A stretch of DNA of 64,000 nt from Bacteroidales bacterium (GTDB lineage: Bacteria; Bacteroidota; Bacteroidia; Bacteroidales; F082). The stretch is from NCBI GenBank assembly GCA_017539045.1, contig JAFYHS010000018.1, forward strand, positions 1 to 64,000. The letters are read 5' to 3'. A program made the position numbers and the translations under genes. Shown here piece by piece: positions 17,343 through 25,258 of the stretch. The notes beneath the pieces are model-generated. The model had not been told where the DNA came from, searched no databases, and saw only the letters and a list, made by a program, of their open reading frames with translations. Position 1 is the stretch's first letter, and each line of letters starts with the position of its first letter.

Positions 17343-19798
17343 TATTTAAACTTTAACTTTTTCTCCTTAGTGTCAAATTCGAAGTTGCCGAGTTGCTTCA
17401 TGTTCTTTTGTCCGATGACCCATTGCTCGATCATCTTGCTGACGACCTTGCACTCCACGTTGTAGAGCGAGCGACCGGCAATTCTCACTTCCTTGATGAC
17501 AACAATGGCGTTGTTGGCGATGCCTCCCGTAGTGAGGATCTTATCCACATCGCCCTTGAAGTCGCTGGCAGCGATACGATTGTCCTTCAGCAGCTGCAGT
17601 GCGCGGCTCTCCGAGACGCAGAAGTCGGCGTTTTGGCTGTAGGTGAAGGGCTCGTTGTAGCCATCCACGTTGGCGAAGAAGGTGAAATAGCCTTTGTTGT
17701 TGACAGTGAAGCTCTCAGTCTGGTCTTCCTGTGGGTTGATGGCGATGTTGACGGTGCCGCCTTCGTTGATGTGCTCGCGAGGCACGAAGTCCTTGCTCAA
17801 GATACGGAACTCGGTGCGGCGGTTCATCTGGTGGGCCGCCTCGCGCACGTCGTTATTGGGCAGTTTGTTGATGAAGTCTTCGGTGAGTCGTGTGCCCGCC
17901 TTGAAGGTATACCCTCTAACGGTCATGTCTTTCTGGATGGTGCGAGGCACTCTCTCGCCATAGCCCTTGGCGGTGAGTCGCAGCGGGTCGATGCCACGGA
18001 TGATGAGGTAGTCGACGACGCTCTGTGCACGCTTCTGCGACAGGATGTCGTTGTGCTCGTCGGTGTCGCGGGCATCGGTGTGTGAGGCCAACTCGATGGT
18101 GATGGTCGGGTTCACCTGCAGGGTCTCGATCAAGCCTTGCAACGAGTCTTCAAACTGGGGCTTGAGGTCCCATTTGCCCAGGTCGTAGAGGATGTCGGGC
18201 AGCATGATGGGCTCCTGTGGGATGGGCTCGATGTCGTAGTCTTTCTCGATGTCCTTGCTGAACTCCAGTCCTATGGTGGTCTCCTGTGCGGTCAGCGTGA
18301 AGTAGTTGTCCTTGTCGATGCTGATATCGTAGGTCGTGTTTTTGTTGATCTGGCTGTCACTGAAGTTGAAGTAACCCTTTTCGTTGGTGCGGGTAGATAA
18401 GTTGGAGCCATCGCTGCCCACCAATCGCACTATGGCGTTGCTGACGAATTGTTTGGTCTTGGCATCTTTGACGACGCCTGAGAAGGTGAACAGGATGGGC
18501 GGCTCTTCAAAGTAGTAGATGTTGTCCAAGCCACGGCTGTTGCCACGGTTGGATGAGATGAAGCCGCGCTCGTCGTTGGGGTGGAACACGATGGCGAAGT
18601 CGTCGCCGACCGAGTTGATGGGATACTTCAGGTTACGAGGCTCGCCCCATTCGCCTGCGGTGTCCATAGATGAGACGAAGATGTCGAGACCGCCCATGCC
18701 GCCGTGACCATCGGAGGCAAAGTAAAGGGTGGTGTCGTATCTCAAGAACGGGAACACCTCGTTGCCGGGCGTGTTGATGCGTTCGCCGAGGTTGAAGGGA
18801 TGCTTGAATGGCTCGCTGGTGTTTTCGCGCATGGCCACCCAGATATCGTTGCCGCCGAAGCCGCCTTTGCGTTCAGCAGCGAAATACATGATGAGCTCGT
18901 CGCTCGAAAGGGTGGGGTGGCCGACGATATCCAAGGTGTCGACGCCGGAAATCTCCACGGGACGGGCATCAGAGAAGGCACCACCGCTCTTGCCTGCCAC
19001 CATGATCTGGCAGCCGTTCTTACGGTGGGCACCATTCTGACAGCGTGTGAAGTAGAGTTTGGTGTAGCGTTCATTCATGAAGGGCGTGCCCTCGCTGGCG
19101 TTCGTGTTGATGTTCTCGTTTTCGTCGGCAAGCACGGGGGTGCTCCAGTCGCCTTTACGGTCCTGCTTCGAGATGAAGAAGTCAGCAAATTCCTGACCGG
19201 TGATGCCGTCTTTCTCCTTGCCGGTGGCAGCGTCGCGCGTGGAGGTGAAGATGATCTCGTTGTAGTTATTGTTGGTCCAACAGGCACCGAAGTCGGAGTC
19301 TTTTGTCGAGTTGACCTTCTTCAACGCCGTGAGCTCATATTTCGATGGGTTCTCCATCCATTCCTGGATCTGTTGCGTAGTCTCGATGCCTATGGGTCCT
19401 CGTGGGTCATTCGGTACCCTCTGTGCATACATCTCATACATCTGTATGGCGTCTTTGAACTTCTCGTTCTGCTTATAGACCTCGGCCATATAGAGGTAGA
19501 CCTCAGGATGGGTGTTGGGGTATTCCGTTTTCAGCAAGCGCTTGTAGTAAGGCTCGGCGCGTTTGGTGAGGCCGATGAGGCGGTAGCATTCGCCCATCTG
19601 GAAGCTGATGCGGTTGCGCTCGTCTTTGTTGCGGCGCACCTTGCGGTAGGCTTTCTTGTAGCGGTCGGCAGCCTCGGTGTATTGCTTGCGCCCAAAGGCG
19701 AGGTCGGCGTTTTTGGCAGGGTTTCTTCTCTGCGCATAGAGGTCGCTGCTCATGAAAATGAACAGGGCCGACATGAGGATAAGGATGTATCTTTTCAT
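17342..19798 (-). CDS. PorE-like TPR/beta-propeller/OmpA protein with degenerate retropepsin-like tail
   Basis: 818-residue envelope protein. Order of parts: signal peptide (KRYILILMSALFIFMSSDLYA), TPR repeats (about 25-145), a PD40/WD40-like propeller (about 165-445, with repeats such as PTLSSDELIMYFAAERKGGFGGNDIW), a carboxypeptidase-regulatory-like domain (FSGVVKDAKTKQFVSNAIVRL, about 455-540), and an OmpA peptidoglycan-binding domain (LASHTDARDTDEHNDILSQKRAQ). This is the layout of PorE, a component of the Porphyromonas type IX secretion machinery. Beyond OmpA, about residues 690-818 resemble a retropepsin-like fold (GGIANNAIVVIKEVRIAGRS, then WVIGQKNMKQLGNFEFD). The catalytic DTG position reads SQN (721-723), so this domain is probably inactive. 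A -7 box lies at 19851-19858. Confidence 0.85.
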   Translation of the reverse strand: MKRYILILMSALFIFMSSDLYAQRRNPAKNADLAFGRKQYTEAADRYKKAYRKVRRNKDERNRISFQMGECYRLIGLTKRAEPYYKRLLKTEYPNTHPEVYLYMAEVYKQNEKFKDAIQMYEMYAQRVPNDPRGPIGIETTQQIQEWMENPSKYELTALKKVNSTKDSDFGACWTNNNYNEIIFTSTRDAATGKEKDGITGQEFADFFISKQDRKGDWSTPVLADENENINTNASEGTPFMNERYTKLYFTRCQNGAHRKNGCQIMVAGKSGGAFSDARPVEISGVDTLDIVGHPTLSSDELIMYFAAERKGGFGGNDIWVAMRENTSEPFKHPFNLGERINTPGNEVFPFLRYDTTLYFASDGHGGMGGLDIFVSSMDTAGEWGEPRNLKYPINSVGDDFAIVFHPNDERGFISSNRGNSRGLDNIYYFEEPPILFTFSGVVKDAKTKQFVSNAIVRLVGSDGSNLSTRTNEKGYFNFSDSQINKNTTYDISIDKDNYFTLTAQETTIGLEFSKDIEKDYDIEPIPQEPIMLPDILYDLGKWDLKPQFEDSLQGLIETLQVNPTITIELASHTDARDTDEHNDILSQKRAQSVVDYLIIRGIDPLRLTAKGYGERVPRTIQKDMTVRGYTFKAGTRLTEDFINKLPNNDVREAAHQMNRRTEFRILSKDFVPREHINEGGTVNIAINPQEDQTESFTVNNKGYFTFFANVDGYNEPFTYSQNADFCVSESRALQLLKDNRIAASDFKGDVDKILTTGGIANNAIVVIKEVRIAGRSLYNVECKVVSKMIEQWVIGQKNMKQLGNFEFDTKEKKLKFK

Positions 19799-19850
19799 AG
19801 ACGTAAATTCTCTTTTCTTCAAACGCGGAATACGCGATAATATTATCGGA

Positions 19851-19858
19851 CAAAGGTA
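19851..19858 (-). promoter_or_regulatory. -7 box for the PorE-like/purM operon
   Basis: TACCTTTG on the minus strand, 53 bp before the ATG at 19798. Confidence 0.6.
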
Positions 19859-19893
19859 CAACAATTCCGTGAATCGGAGAAGGATTTGGCAAT

Positions 19894-19920
19894 AAAAAAA
19901 TCCCGCCGTTACCAGCGGGA
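19894..19920 (-). terminator. Terminator of cassette 1, left copy of a 27-nt direct repeat
   Basis: On the minus strand this reads TCCCGCTGGTAACGGCGGGA followed by seven T: a 9-bp stem with a GTAA-type loop. The identical 27 nt occurs at 25195-25221, so the two copies bracket the four-gene cassette. Confidence 0.88.
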
Positions 19921-19979
19921 AGAGGTTTTTAGGAAATGCAAGTTTTTTTCGTGTGGTAAGACTGAAGAATGATAGGCGC

Positions 19980-21614
19980 CTATTCCTTCACCCACTTACC
20001 CGTTTCTGCCTTGGTGTGGCCCTTGTAAACCTTCCACACATACACTCCATTTGCCCAAGCTGCCGCATCAATCGGCGTCACATCCTCCGTGATGGCTTGT
20101 CTGTGGACGAGTTTTCCGTTCGTGTCGTACACCTCCACTCTTGCGTTGTGCAAGCCTGTGCGGATGTTCAGCACATCTTTTCCAGGGTTGGGGTAGGCGA
20201 TGGCCACCTTCAGACCATTGGCATGCGCCTCCTCGATGCCGACGAAGGCCTCGGCTGGAAACTTGGTGACAGTGTTCCACCTATTTCTTGTATTGTTCAT
20301 GTCTTTTGAGTTGGACGTGAGCAGTATTCCGCCGTCTGACAGTGCCACAATGTCGTATGCTTCGCTATGGATGTCGACATCCCCGTTGATATCGTAATAT
20401 AAGGTACTGATGGTGTCCATGCTTTCATCGAGCCGTTCTATCATCATCCACGAGTCGAGGCAGTCACATAATCCGAGATTCAGAGTATATGCAATATAGA
20501 TGTCTCCAGCCTTGTCTAATGCTATGCCCTTAAAACTGGCAGTATGATCCCAATTATAAAATCTTTTGATATGGTGAACGGGATGCATATAACCCCATAA
20601 TCCGTCTGTGTCGTTGTACTCGTAAAGGTGTATGTCATAAGTGTTCTTGGTCTCATCGCTTACCGTAGAAGAAACGTACGTGGTGTTGTGTGGGCTTCGA
20701 AGGATGGATGGATATATGTAACTATAATTATCAGCGGCATTGGTGTGGGAGATGCGTCGGATGAGGGTGACGTTGAAATCGCGGTCGAGGTAGATGACGT
20801 TGCCTCCCCCGCCGAAGATGGAACAACTTAAGTCGTACATCACATATGTGCTGTCGTTGATTTTTACCATGTTCCCACTTTGGGTGGCCCAGCAGAAAGG
20901 AATCACATCGCCACCCGTCGAAGCGCAGGGATAATCGACCTTGGTGATAAGATTGCCGTCGAAGTCCATCCTGAAGAAGACTATGGTGTCTTTGGCGATG
21001 TCCTCGTGGCCGAAGCTGATGGCCTTGACATAGTTGCCCACGATGTTGCCATCTTCGTCCACAAAGGCCGAAAAGGGATGAATGTAGCCCGACCGCCTAT
21101 TCTTCGAACGTTCCCACCACTCGTTGCCCCTCATCTCGAAAGTGTCGACGATGAACCGATGTTCCATGCTCCGCACGATGTTTAGACTGTCGTCAAGCTC
21201 GTAAAGTCCAAGGATGGCGAAGTCGGGGATGGTGTCGAAGTTCATGAAATAGTTGGGCGACCTGTAGTCGTGGTCGGGATTGTAGGTCGTCAGCGTGAAC
21301 AGTTCGCCATCGTCGTTCTGAAGAAAATGCATTTGACTGCTCCAGAAGGCGGGTTTGTAATGCTCGGTGCGTATTATCAACTCACCTTCTGGCGAAAGCA
21401 GCGAGAGTCCCACCCGTGTGGAGATAGACGTCCATGGCTCAACGATTTCTTTCACGACGATGTTGTGTGTTAAAGGAATCTCGTATGTGTTATGATATTG
21501 GTATAGCACCGTGTCCTTTATGTAGGAATGTGAGTACTCCCACTCCTGCGCGAAAGCCTTGGCCCCCCAAAGCAGGGCCAAGGCGAATGGTAAAACGATT
21601 CTGTTATATGACAT
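19980..21614 (-). CDS. T9SS type A sorting-domain surface protein (cassette 1)
   Basis: 544-residue exported protein with a signal peptide (RIVLPFALALLWGAKAFA). The body (about 30-460) has repeated beta-strand motifs of the form GDIYIAYTL and GGILLTSNSKDMNN, compatible with a beta-propeller. The C-terminal sorting domain (VAIAYPNPGKDVLNI ... GKWVKE) starts near residue 470. It resembles in plan the two cassette 2 proteins at 42296 and 44274, with the same motif types in the same order, but sequence similarity is low outside the sorting domain. It lies 25 bp downstream of the lipoprotein gene, so it is probably the last gene of that operon. Function unknown; an adhesin or glycan-binding role is conceivable but not shown. 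Confidence 0.82.
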   Translation of the reverse strand: MSYNRIVLPFALALLWGAKAFAQEWEYSHSYIKDTVLYQYHNTYEIPLTHNIVVKEIVEPWTSISTRVGLSLLSPEGELIIRTEHYKPAFWSSQMHFLQNDDGELFTLTTYNPDHDYRSPNYFMNFDTIPDFAILGLYELDDSLNIVRSMEHRFIVDTFEMRGNEWWERSKNRRSGYIHPFSAFVDEDGNIVGNYVKAISFGHEDIAKDTIVFFRMDFDGNLITKVDYPCASTGGDVIPFCWATQSGNMVKINDSTYVMYDLSCSIFGGGGNVIYLDRDFNVTLIRRISHTNAADNYSYIYPSILRSPHNTTYVSSTVSDETKNTYDIHLYEYNDTDGLWGYMHPVHHIKRFYNWDHTASFKGIALDKAGDIYIAYTLNLGLCDCLDSWMMIERLDESMDTISTLYYDINGDVDIHSEAYDIVALSDGGILLTSNSKDMNNTRNRWNTVTKFPAEAFVGIEEAHANGLKVAIAYPNPGKDVLNIRTGLHNARVEVYDTNGKLVHRQAITEDVTPIDAAAWANGVYVWKVYKGHTKAETGKWVKE

Positions 21615-21639
21615 TGTTTAGGTCTTAGTCAAATAAAGA

Positions 21640-22692
21640 TTAAATGCCTGGGGTGTACCAATAATAGTCGGAATAAATAACCTTAAGATTATGAATCTTT
21701 GATACGGTGTCGTGAACCTCTGGAATTGTCACATCCTGTACCTCGGCCTCAAAGTAGGGAATATTTGATAGGTAGAAAATATGATAGTGAAGAGGCGCAT
21801 TTTCATCGACTACCTCGGCATTGATGTTGGCCCAATAGCAATTTAGCTCTTCCCACGAAATGCATGGTTCATATGAGTCAGGGCCGAAGTAATAGAACAG
21901 CCAATGATCCGTGCAAGGGGTGGTGACAGTAGGATCCCAAAAAAACCAATTCGAATACTGTTTAGGATAGATGGTATATGTGACATAATGTGTACTCGTG
22001 AGCATCAATTCCATGCCTTCTTGTGGTGGGGTGCGGTCGAAAGTGAAACACTCGGTCAGCTTGTCAGCCGCATCCAATTGGCTGTTGAAAAGACCAGGAT
22101 CGCACAGGCCTAAATTCCTACCCCATATCCAATTGGCGCCTTGAGAAAAAGGATAGTCACTTGTCTGTTCGTCTTCAGAAACTTCGCCTCTTGTAAAAAC
22201 GATATCGATGTTGTCAAAGTCCTTTGCGTTGGATTCGGGCATGACGATGCTGAATAGGCTCGGCACGTTTCTGCCGTCGTTGGCGGAGGCCATGCAGCTT
22301 TCCAAAGCCGCTTCAAAGGCGTTGTAGGTTGCCACCACGTCCGTTTCGTTCACGTTACCCTCACCGTCGACGGCAGGCATAGCCACGTGCAATGTGTCAA
22401 GCACCGTGTTTACGCAGTAGGTCATGTGTTCGCTGTGTTCGTAGTTTGTCGTCAGGTCGAGGATTTGCCGCATCTCCTCGACTGTCATGCAGCCGCCAGT
22501 CTTCGCACCCGCGTTGACAGCGTCGCGAAGTTCCTTGAAAGATTTGATTCTGTCCAGCATAGCCTGCACTTCACTGCTGTTTACCCTTCTTGCCGTTTCC
22601 TCGTTCTTTTCTTTCTTGCAGCCCACAAGGATGGCCGCAGTTGTTGCGACAGCCACTGCTGCCACGACCAATGTCTTTGTAAATCTTTTCAT
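21640..22692 (-). CDS. Hypothetical lipoprotein (cassette 1)
   Basis: 350-residue protein with an N-terminal lipoprotein signal (MKRFTKTLVVAAVAVATTAAILVGCKKEK, lipid cysteine at residue 25). I do not recognise the family. Residues 35-130 are helical and mention-worthy for the phrase TGGCMTVEEMRQILDLTTNYEH; the second half is rich in Trp, Tyr and Asp (for example GANWIWGRNLGLCDPGLFN and YSNWFFWDPTVTTPCTDHW), typical of extracellular beta proteins. Four cysteines in the C-terminal half could form disulfides. It sits between a DUF3244 gene (33 bp upstream) and a T9SS cargo gene (25 bp downstream), so it is part of the same transcription unit. Confidence 0.7.
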   Translation of the reverse strand: MKRFTKTLVVAAVAVATTAAILVGCKKEKNEETARRVNSSEVQAMLDRIKSFKELRDAVNAGAKTGGCMTVEEMRQILDLTTNYEHSEHMTYCVNTVLDTLHVAMPAVDGEGNVNETDVVATYNAFEAALESCMASANDGRNVPSLFSIVMPESNAKDFDNIDIVFTRGEVSEDEQTSDYPFSQGANWIWGRNLGLCDPGLFNSQLDAADKLTECFTFDRTPPQEGMELMLTSTHYVTYTIYPKQYSNWFFWDPTVTTPCTDHWLFYYFGPDSYEPCISWEELNCYWANINAEVVDENAPLHYHIFYLSNIPYFEAEVQDVTIPEVHDTVSKIHNLKVIYSDYYWYTPGI

Positions 22693-22724
22693 TTTCTGTT
22701 GTTTTAGGTTTGTGCTAGTTGTTG

Positions 22725-23111
22725 TTACTCTGTTACTGTAAATTCACCATAGTACTCGTCCCCGTTAGGTAAGGTGAAGTTGACGATGTAATCTCCCGCG
22801 AGGGGGATGTAGATGCTCATACCGTTAGGCGTTTGCGTTGAGAGGCAGTCCACCGAGCCGCCCGTGTCGGTGGTCACTTCCACCTGCACTTGGCCGAGGT
22901 TCTCCGTGAAGGACACCGCGAGATAGTGGCTGTCGATAGAAGCTTGGATAGAGGAACCTTTGTCCACCCCGCTGTAAGGTATGCGAGTAATGATAATAAT
23001 AGGATGCCCATCTTTTTTATCATAAACATGCTTCGAGACGTTGTTGGAGTAGCAGAAACCCGCCATAAATAATAGGCAGCTTAAAAGGAAGTAGTGTTTG
23101 ACTTTTGACAT
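22725..23111 (-). CDS. Small secreted DUF3244 protein (cassette 1)
   Basis: 128-residue exported protein. After a signal peptide (KHYFLLSCLLFMAGFCYS) the mature part is a single beta-rich DUF3244 domain, with IQASIDSHYLAVSFTENLGQVQVEVTTDTGG and a closing AGDYIVNFTLPNGDEYYGEFTV. The cassette 2 paralogue at 45921-46301 shares about half of these positions, including ENLGQV, PNGM/I and GEFTVT. The start at 23111 gives the signal peptide. A -7 box at 23271-23278 and two ATTGCAAAT repeats at 23187-23205 lie in the 177-bp gap upstream, giving a long leader. DUF3244 has no assigned function. Confidence 0.82.
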   Translation of the reverse strand: MSKVKHYFLLSCLLFMAGFCYSNNVSKHVYDKKDGHPIIIITRIPYSGVDKGSSIQASIDSHYLAVSFTENLGQVQVEVTTDTGGSVDCLSTQTPNGMSIYIPLAGDYIVNFTLPNGDEYYGEFTVTE

Positions 23112-23186
23112 GATTTTGTGGTTTAGTTTTCGACGATAAAAGTAGGCCGTTTCCAAATCCTGTCAATGTTTTTGGCCGAGTTGTTT

Positions 23187-23205
23187 ATTGCAAATTATTG
23201 CAAAT
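23187..23205. promoter_or_regulatory. Paired ATTGCAAAT direct repeats upstream of the DUF3244 gene
   Basis: Two exact 9-nt copies start 10 bp apart (23187 and 23197), one helical turn, inside an AT-rich leader. This is the spacing expected for a dimeric regulator on one DNA face. It lies downstream of the proposed -7 box, so any binding would block elongation or loading. Role is inference. Confidence 0.35.
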
Positions 23206-23270
23206 AATATGCTAAATAATTATAAATCAAGCATTTGCTACACCATTATTTCTTCACGATTTTCTGTCTC

Positions 23271-23278
23271 CAAAAATA
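23271..23278 (-). promoter_or_regulatory. -7 box for the DUF3244/lipoprotein/T9SS operon
   Basis: TATTTTTG on the minus strand, just after the stop of the TPR regulator gene and 160 bp before the DUF3244 start. Confidence 0.45.
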
Positions 23279-23288
23279 ACTGAAAAAC

Positions 23289-25172
23289 TCATTCTTGTGC
23301 CTCTAATTCAAACAACAGCCGCCGCAAATGCATCCTCGGTTCCACGCAATTCATCATCTCTTTCAGCCGTTTGGTTCGTTTCCAAATGGTGGAATAGTCC
23401 TTCTGCAACAATACGGCTATCTGCTGTTCAGAGAGACCTATCAAATAGAATCGACAGACATCTATATCAGCTATCCTAATTGTTGGATACTTGGCTTTTA
23501 TTATCGAATCAAAACCAGGACAATGCCTCATGACGGCCTTGGCCAAGGCTTGTTTCTCTTTTGGGGTAATGGACAATGCCGCATATTCTTCGGGCTTGAT
23601 GGTGGTAAGAATGTCTGTTTTGCCAAATCGTTGCAGTAGATCCATGCAGATTTCTTCATTTAGCAACGCTTCATATTCCTTTTCCTTGGCTTTTGCATGC
23701 ATGGATTCCTGTTGCTTCGCAAGTTTTTGGTTCTCGTTTTGCAACTGGTTGTTGATGTCGCGGAGGTCGTTCAATTCGGCTGCATGCAACATTCCCTCTG
23801 ATTTTAGCATCTCCTCTGTTGCCCGAATTCTTATCTTGTGCCTACGTCTAAGTAGTAAGACCGTGACCGCAACAAACAAAAGCACAAGCAGCACCGAGAA
23901 CAAGAAAAACCTCTGCCGCAACCTTGCTTTTTCCAATTCGTTCTGAATCTTAGCCTTCCTCTGGTGATAGTTCTGATACAAGTTGGAGAGTTGCGATTGC
24001 GCGGTCTTCTGTTCATAATTCGAAACCGCATATTGCGACAAGAAATTGGCGTATTCTTCTGCCTTGCCTTCATTGCCAATGTTTCTATAAACATCGCGCA
24101 GACTTTCCGCCATTTGAATTTGGACAGCCACGTCCTTACTGGCCCGATACGCCGAATCAAGATACGGCAAAGCGGCATCGTATTCTTGTTCCATGAAATA
24201 AATGGAGCCAATGACCATATACCTTGTATTCTTTTCAGCCTCGTCAATTGCCTGCATTGCAACATGGTGTAATTTATCTATAGCCTTGCCTTGGTCGTTT
24301 GTTAGCTGATAGTCGAGAAAAGCCATGCTTGACAAGATGTCGCGATAATAAGAATTGTTGGTATCTGGCAGAGCATTTAAGGCCAACCTATAATAAACGA
24401 AGGCCGTGTCTTTCTTTTCCAAAGCATCAAATTGGGTTCCCATTCGGTAATAAGCGTTTGCTATCCCGTAAATGGAAGTAGGTTCTATCTTGCTGAAAAC
24501 GACTGATTTGCCATAACAATCAATGGCCGACTCCATCATGAACTGTCCTGAGAACAACTCCCCAAGCCGATTGAAAGTGTAGGCCATGAACCTTGCCCGA
24601 TGTCCCGTCAATGCCTTTTCATCGAAACGCCCCTCCATCGTTTCCAAGGCCTTCAGGTATTCGGCGCAGGCTTCCACTACGCTGTCGTGCTCGTAGTAGC
24701 CCACACCATCAATATAATGGGCGCGGGCATCCAAGAATACGAGATTGGGGGTGAGGTCTTTTTTAATCCCCCCGGCCCATTTAAAAGGGGGAGTCGGCCG
24801 AATGAGGCTGTCGAAATAGGCCACAGCTTGCTGCAATTCCGCGCGGTTGGTTTGGGCGTAGTCGTTCTTGTAGAGCAATTCGGCAGTCAGCAGGTGGGCG
24901 TAATGGTTATCAAACGTTTCATTTGTAGAGACGTAGCGCGCTATGTCTCTACCATCGTCGTCCAAATAATCCCACAATACGGCCAAGGCACTGTCGGGCT
25001 GCTGCCACATCAGGCTGTCGAGGGCAGACAAGACAGGGGACAGCCCTTCAACCCTTCGATGGGCCTCACGGACCGCAAGTTCGGAGACCGCTGGCTCAGG
25101 CGCTTCCGCTGCCCGATGACAGGCAGCCCAGGCCAGCAACAAGGCCAATCCTATGATAAGCGGACGTTTCAT
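23289..25172 (-). CDS. Membrane-anchored TPR sensor with C-terminal HTH-like domain (cassette 1)
   Basis: 627-residue predicted membrane-bound regulator. N-terminal export signal with a cysteine near residue 17 (LLLAWAAC); TPR region to about residue 390; one transmembrane helix (FFLFSVLLVLLFVAVTVLLL, about 418-441); coiled coil (about 450-510); and a C-terminal region with LIGLSEQQIAVLLQKDYSTIWKRTKRL, a LuxR-like helix-turn-helix pattern. TPRs are thus periplasmic and the HTH cytoplasmic. Its -7 box at 25178-25185 ends 5 bp before the ATG, predicting a leaderless message. Compared with the 46407 paralogue it has two in-frame insertions that coincide with REP-like palindromes (24765-24791 and 24925-24952). 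Target genes are unproven; the adjacent DUF3244 operon is the obvious candidate. Confidence 0.82.
   Translation of the reverse strand: MKRPLIIGLALLLAWAACHRAAEAPEPAVSELAVREAHRRVEGLSPVLSALDSLMWQQPDSALAVLWDYLDDDGRDIARYVSTNETFDNHYAHLLTAELLYKNDYAQTNRAELQQAVAYFDSLIRPTPPFKWAGGIKKDLTPNLVFLDARAHYIDGVGYYEHDSVVEACAEYLKALETMEGRFDEKALTGHRARFMAYTFNRLGELFSGQFMMESAIDCYGKSVVFSKIEPTSIYGIANAYYRMGTQFDALEKKDTAFVYYRLALNALPDTNNSYYRDILSSMAFLDYQLTNDQGKAIDKLHHVAMQAIDEAEKNTRYMVIGSIYFMEQEYDAALPYLDSAYRASKDVAVQIQMAESLRDVYRNIGNEGKAEEYANFLSQYAVSNYEQKTAQSQLSNLYQNYHQRKAKIQNELEKARLRQRFFLFSVLLVLLFVAVTVLLLRRRHKIRIRATEEMLKSEGMLHAAELNDLRDINNQLQNENQKLAKQQESMHAKAKEKEYEALLNEEICMDLLQRFGKTDILTTIKPEEYAALSITPKEKQALAKAVMRHCPGFDSIIKAKYPTIRIADIDVCRFYLIGLSEQQIAVLLQKDYSTIWKRTKRLKEMMNCVEPRMHLRRLLFELEAQE
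24765..24791. repeat. REP-like CCCCC/GGGGG palindrome inside the TPR regulator gene
   Basis: The same family as the intergenic copies at 37365-37393 and 39792-39827: on the minus strand CCCCCTTTTAAA, then GGGGGGATT. It is in frame and encodes about ten residues (PPFKWAGGIK) missing from the paralogue at 46407. Confidence 0.65.
24925..24952. repeat. 28-bp palindrome (GTAGAGAC family) inside the TPR regulator gene
   Basis: The arms GTAGAGACGTAGCG and CGCTATGTCTCTAC pair at 13 of 14 positions without a spacer. It encodes GRDIARYVST around residues 74-83 and coincides with an insertion relative to the paralogue. The motif type is common as intergenic REP in Bacteroidota. Confidence 0.65.
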
Positions 25173-25177
25173 CGCTG

Positions 25178-25185
25178 CAAAGATA
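25178..25185 (-). promoter_or_regulatory. -7 box of the cassette 1 regulator
   Basis: TATCTTTG on the minus strand, ending 5 bp from the ATG. Transcription would begin at or within a base or two of the start codon. Confidence 0.6.
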
Positions 25186-25194
25186 AGAAAAAGC

Positions 25195-25221
25195 AAAAAA
25201 ATCCCGCCGTTACCAGCGGGA
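25195..25221 (-). terminator. secDF terminator, right copy of the 27-nt direct repeat
   Basis: Identical over 27 nt to 19894-19920. It ends the secDF transcript just upstream of the cassette 1 regulator promoter. Confidence 0.88.
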
Positions 25222-25258
25222 TTTTCAATCAGTTCAGAAGGTGAACGATGGTGTTACA

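Noticed and set aside
18704-19840. 378-residue plus-strand frame opposite the PorE-like gene
   Set aside because: Antisense shadow; no signal peptide or recognisable domain, and the PorE-like frame explains the sequence.
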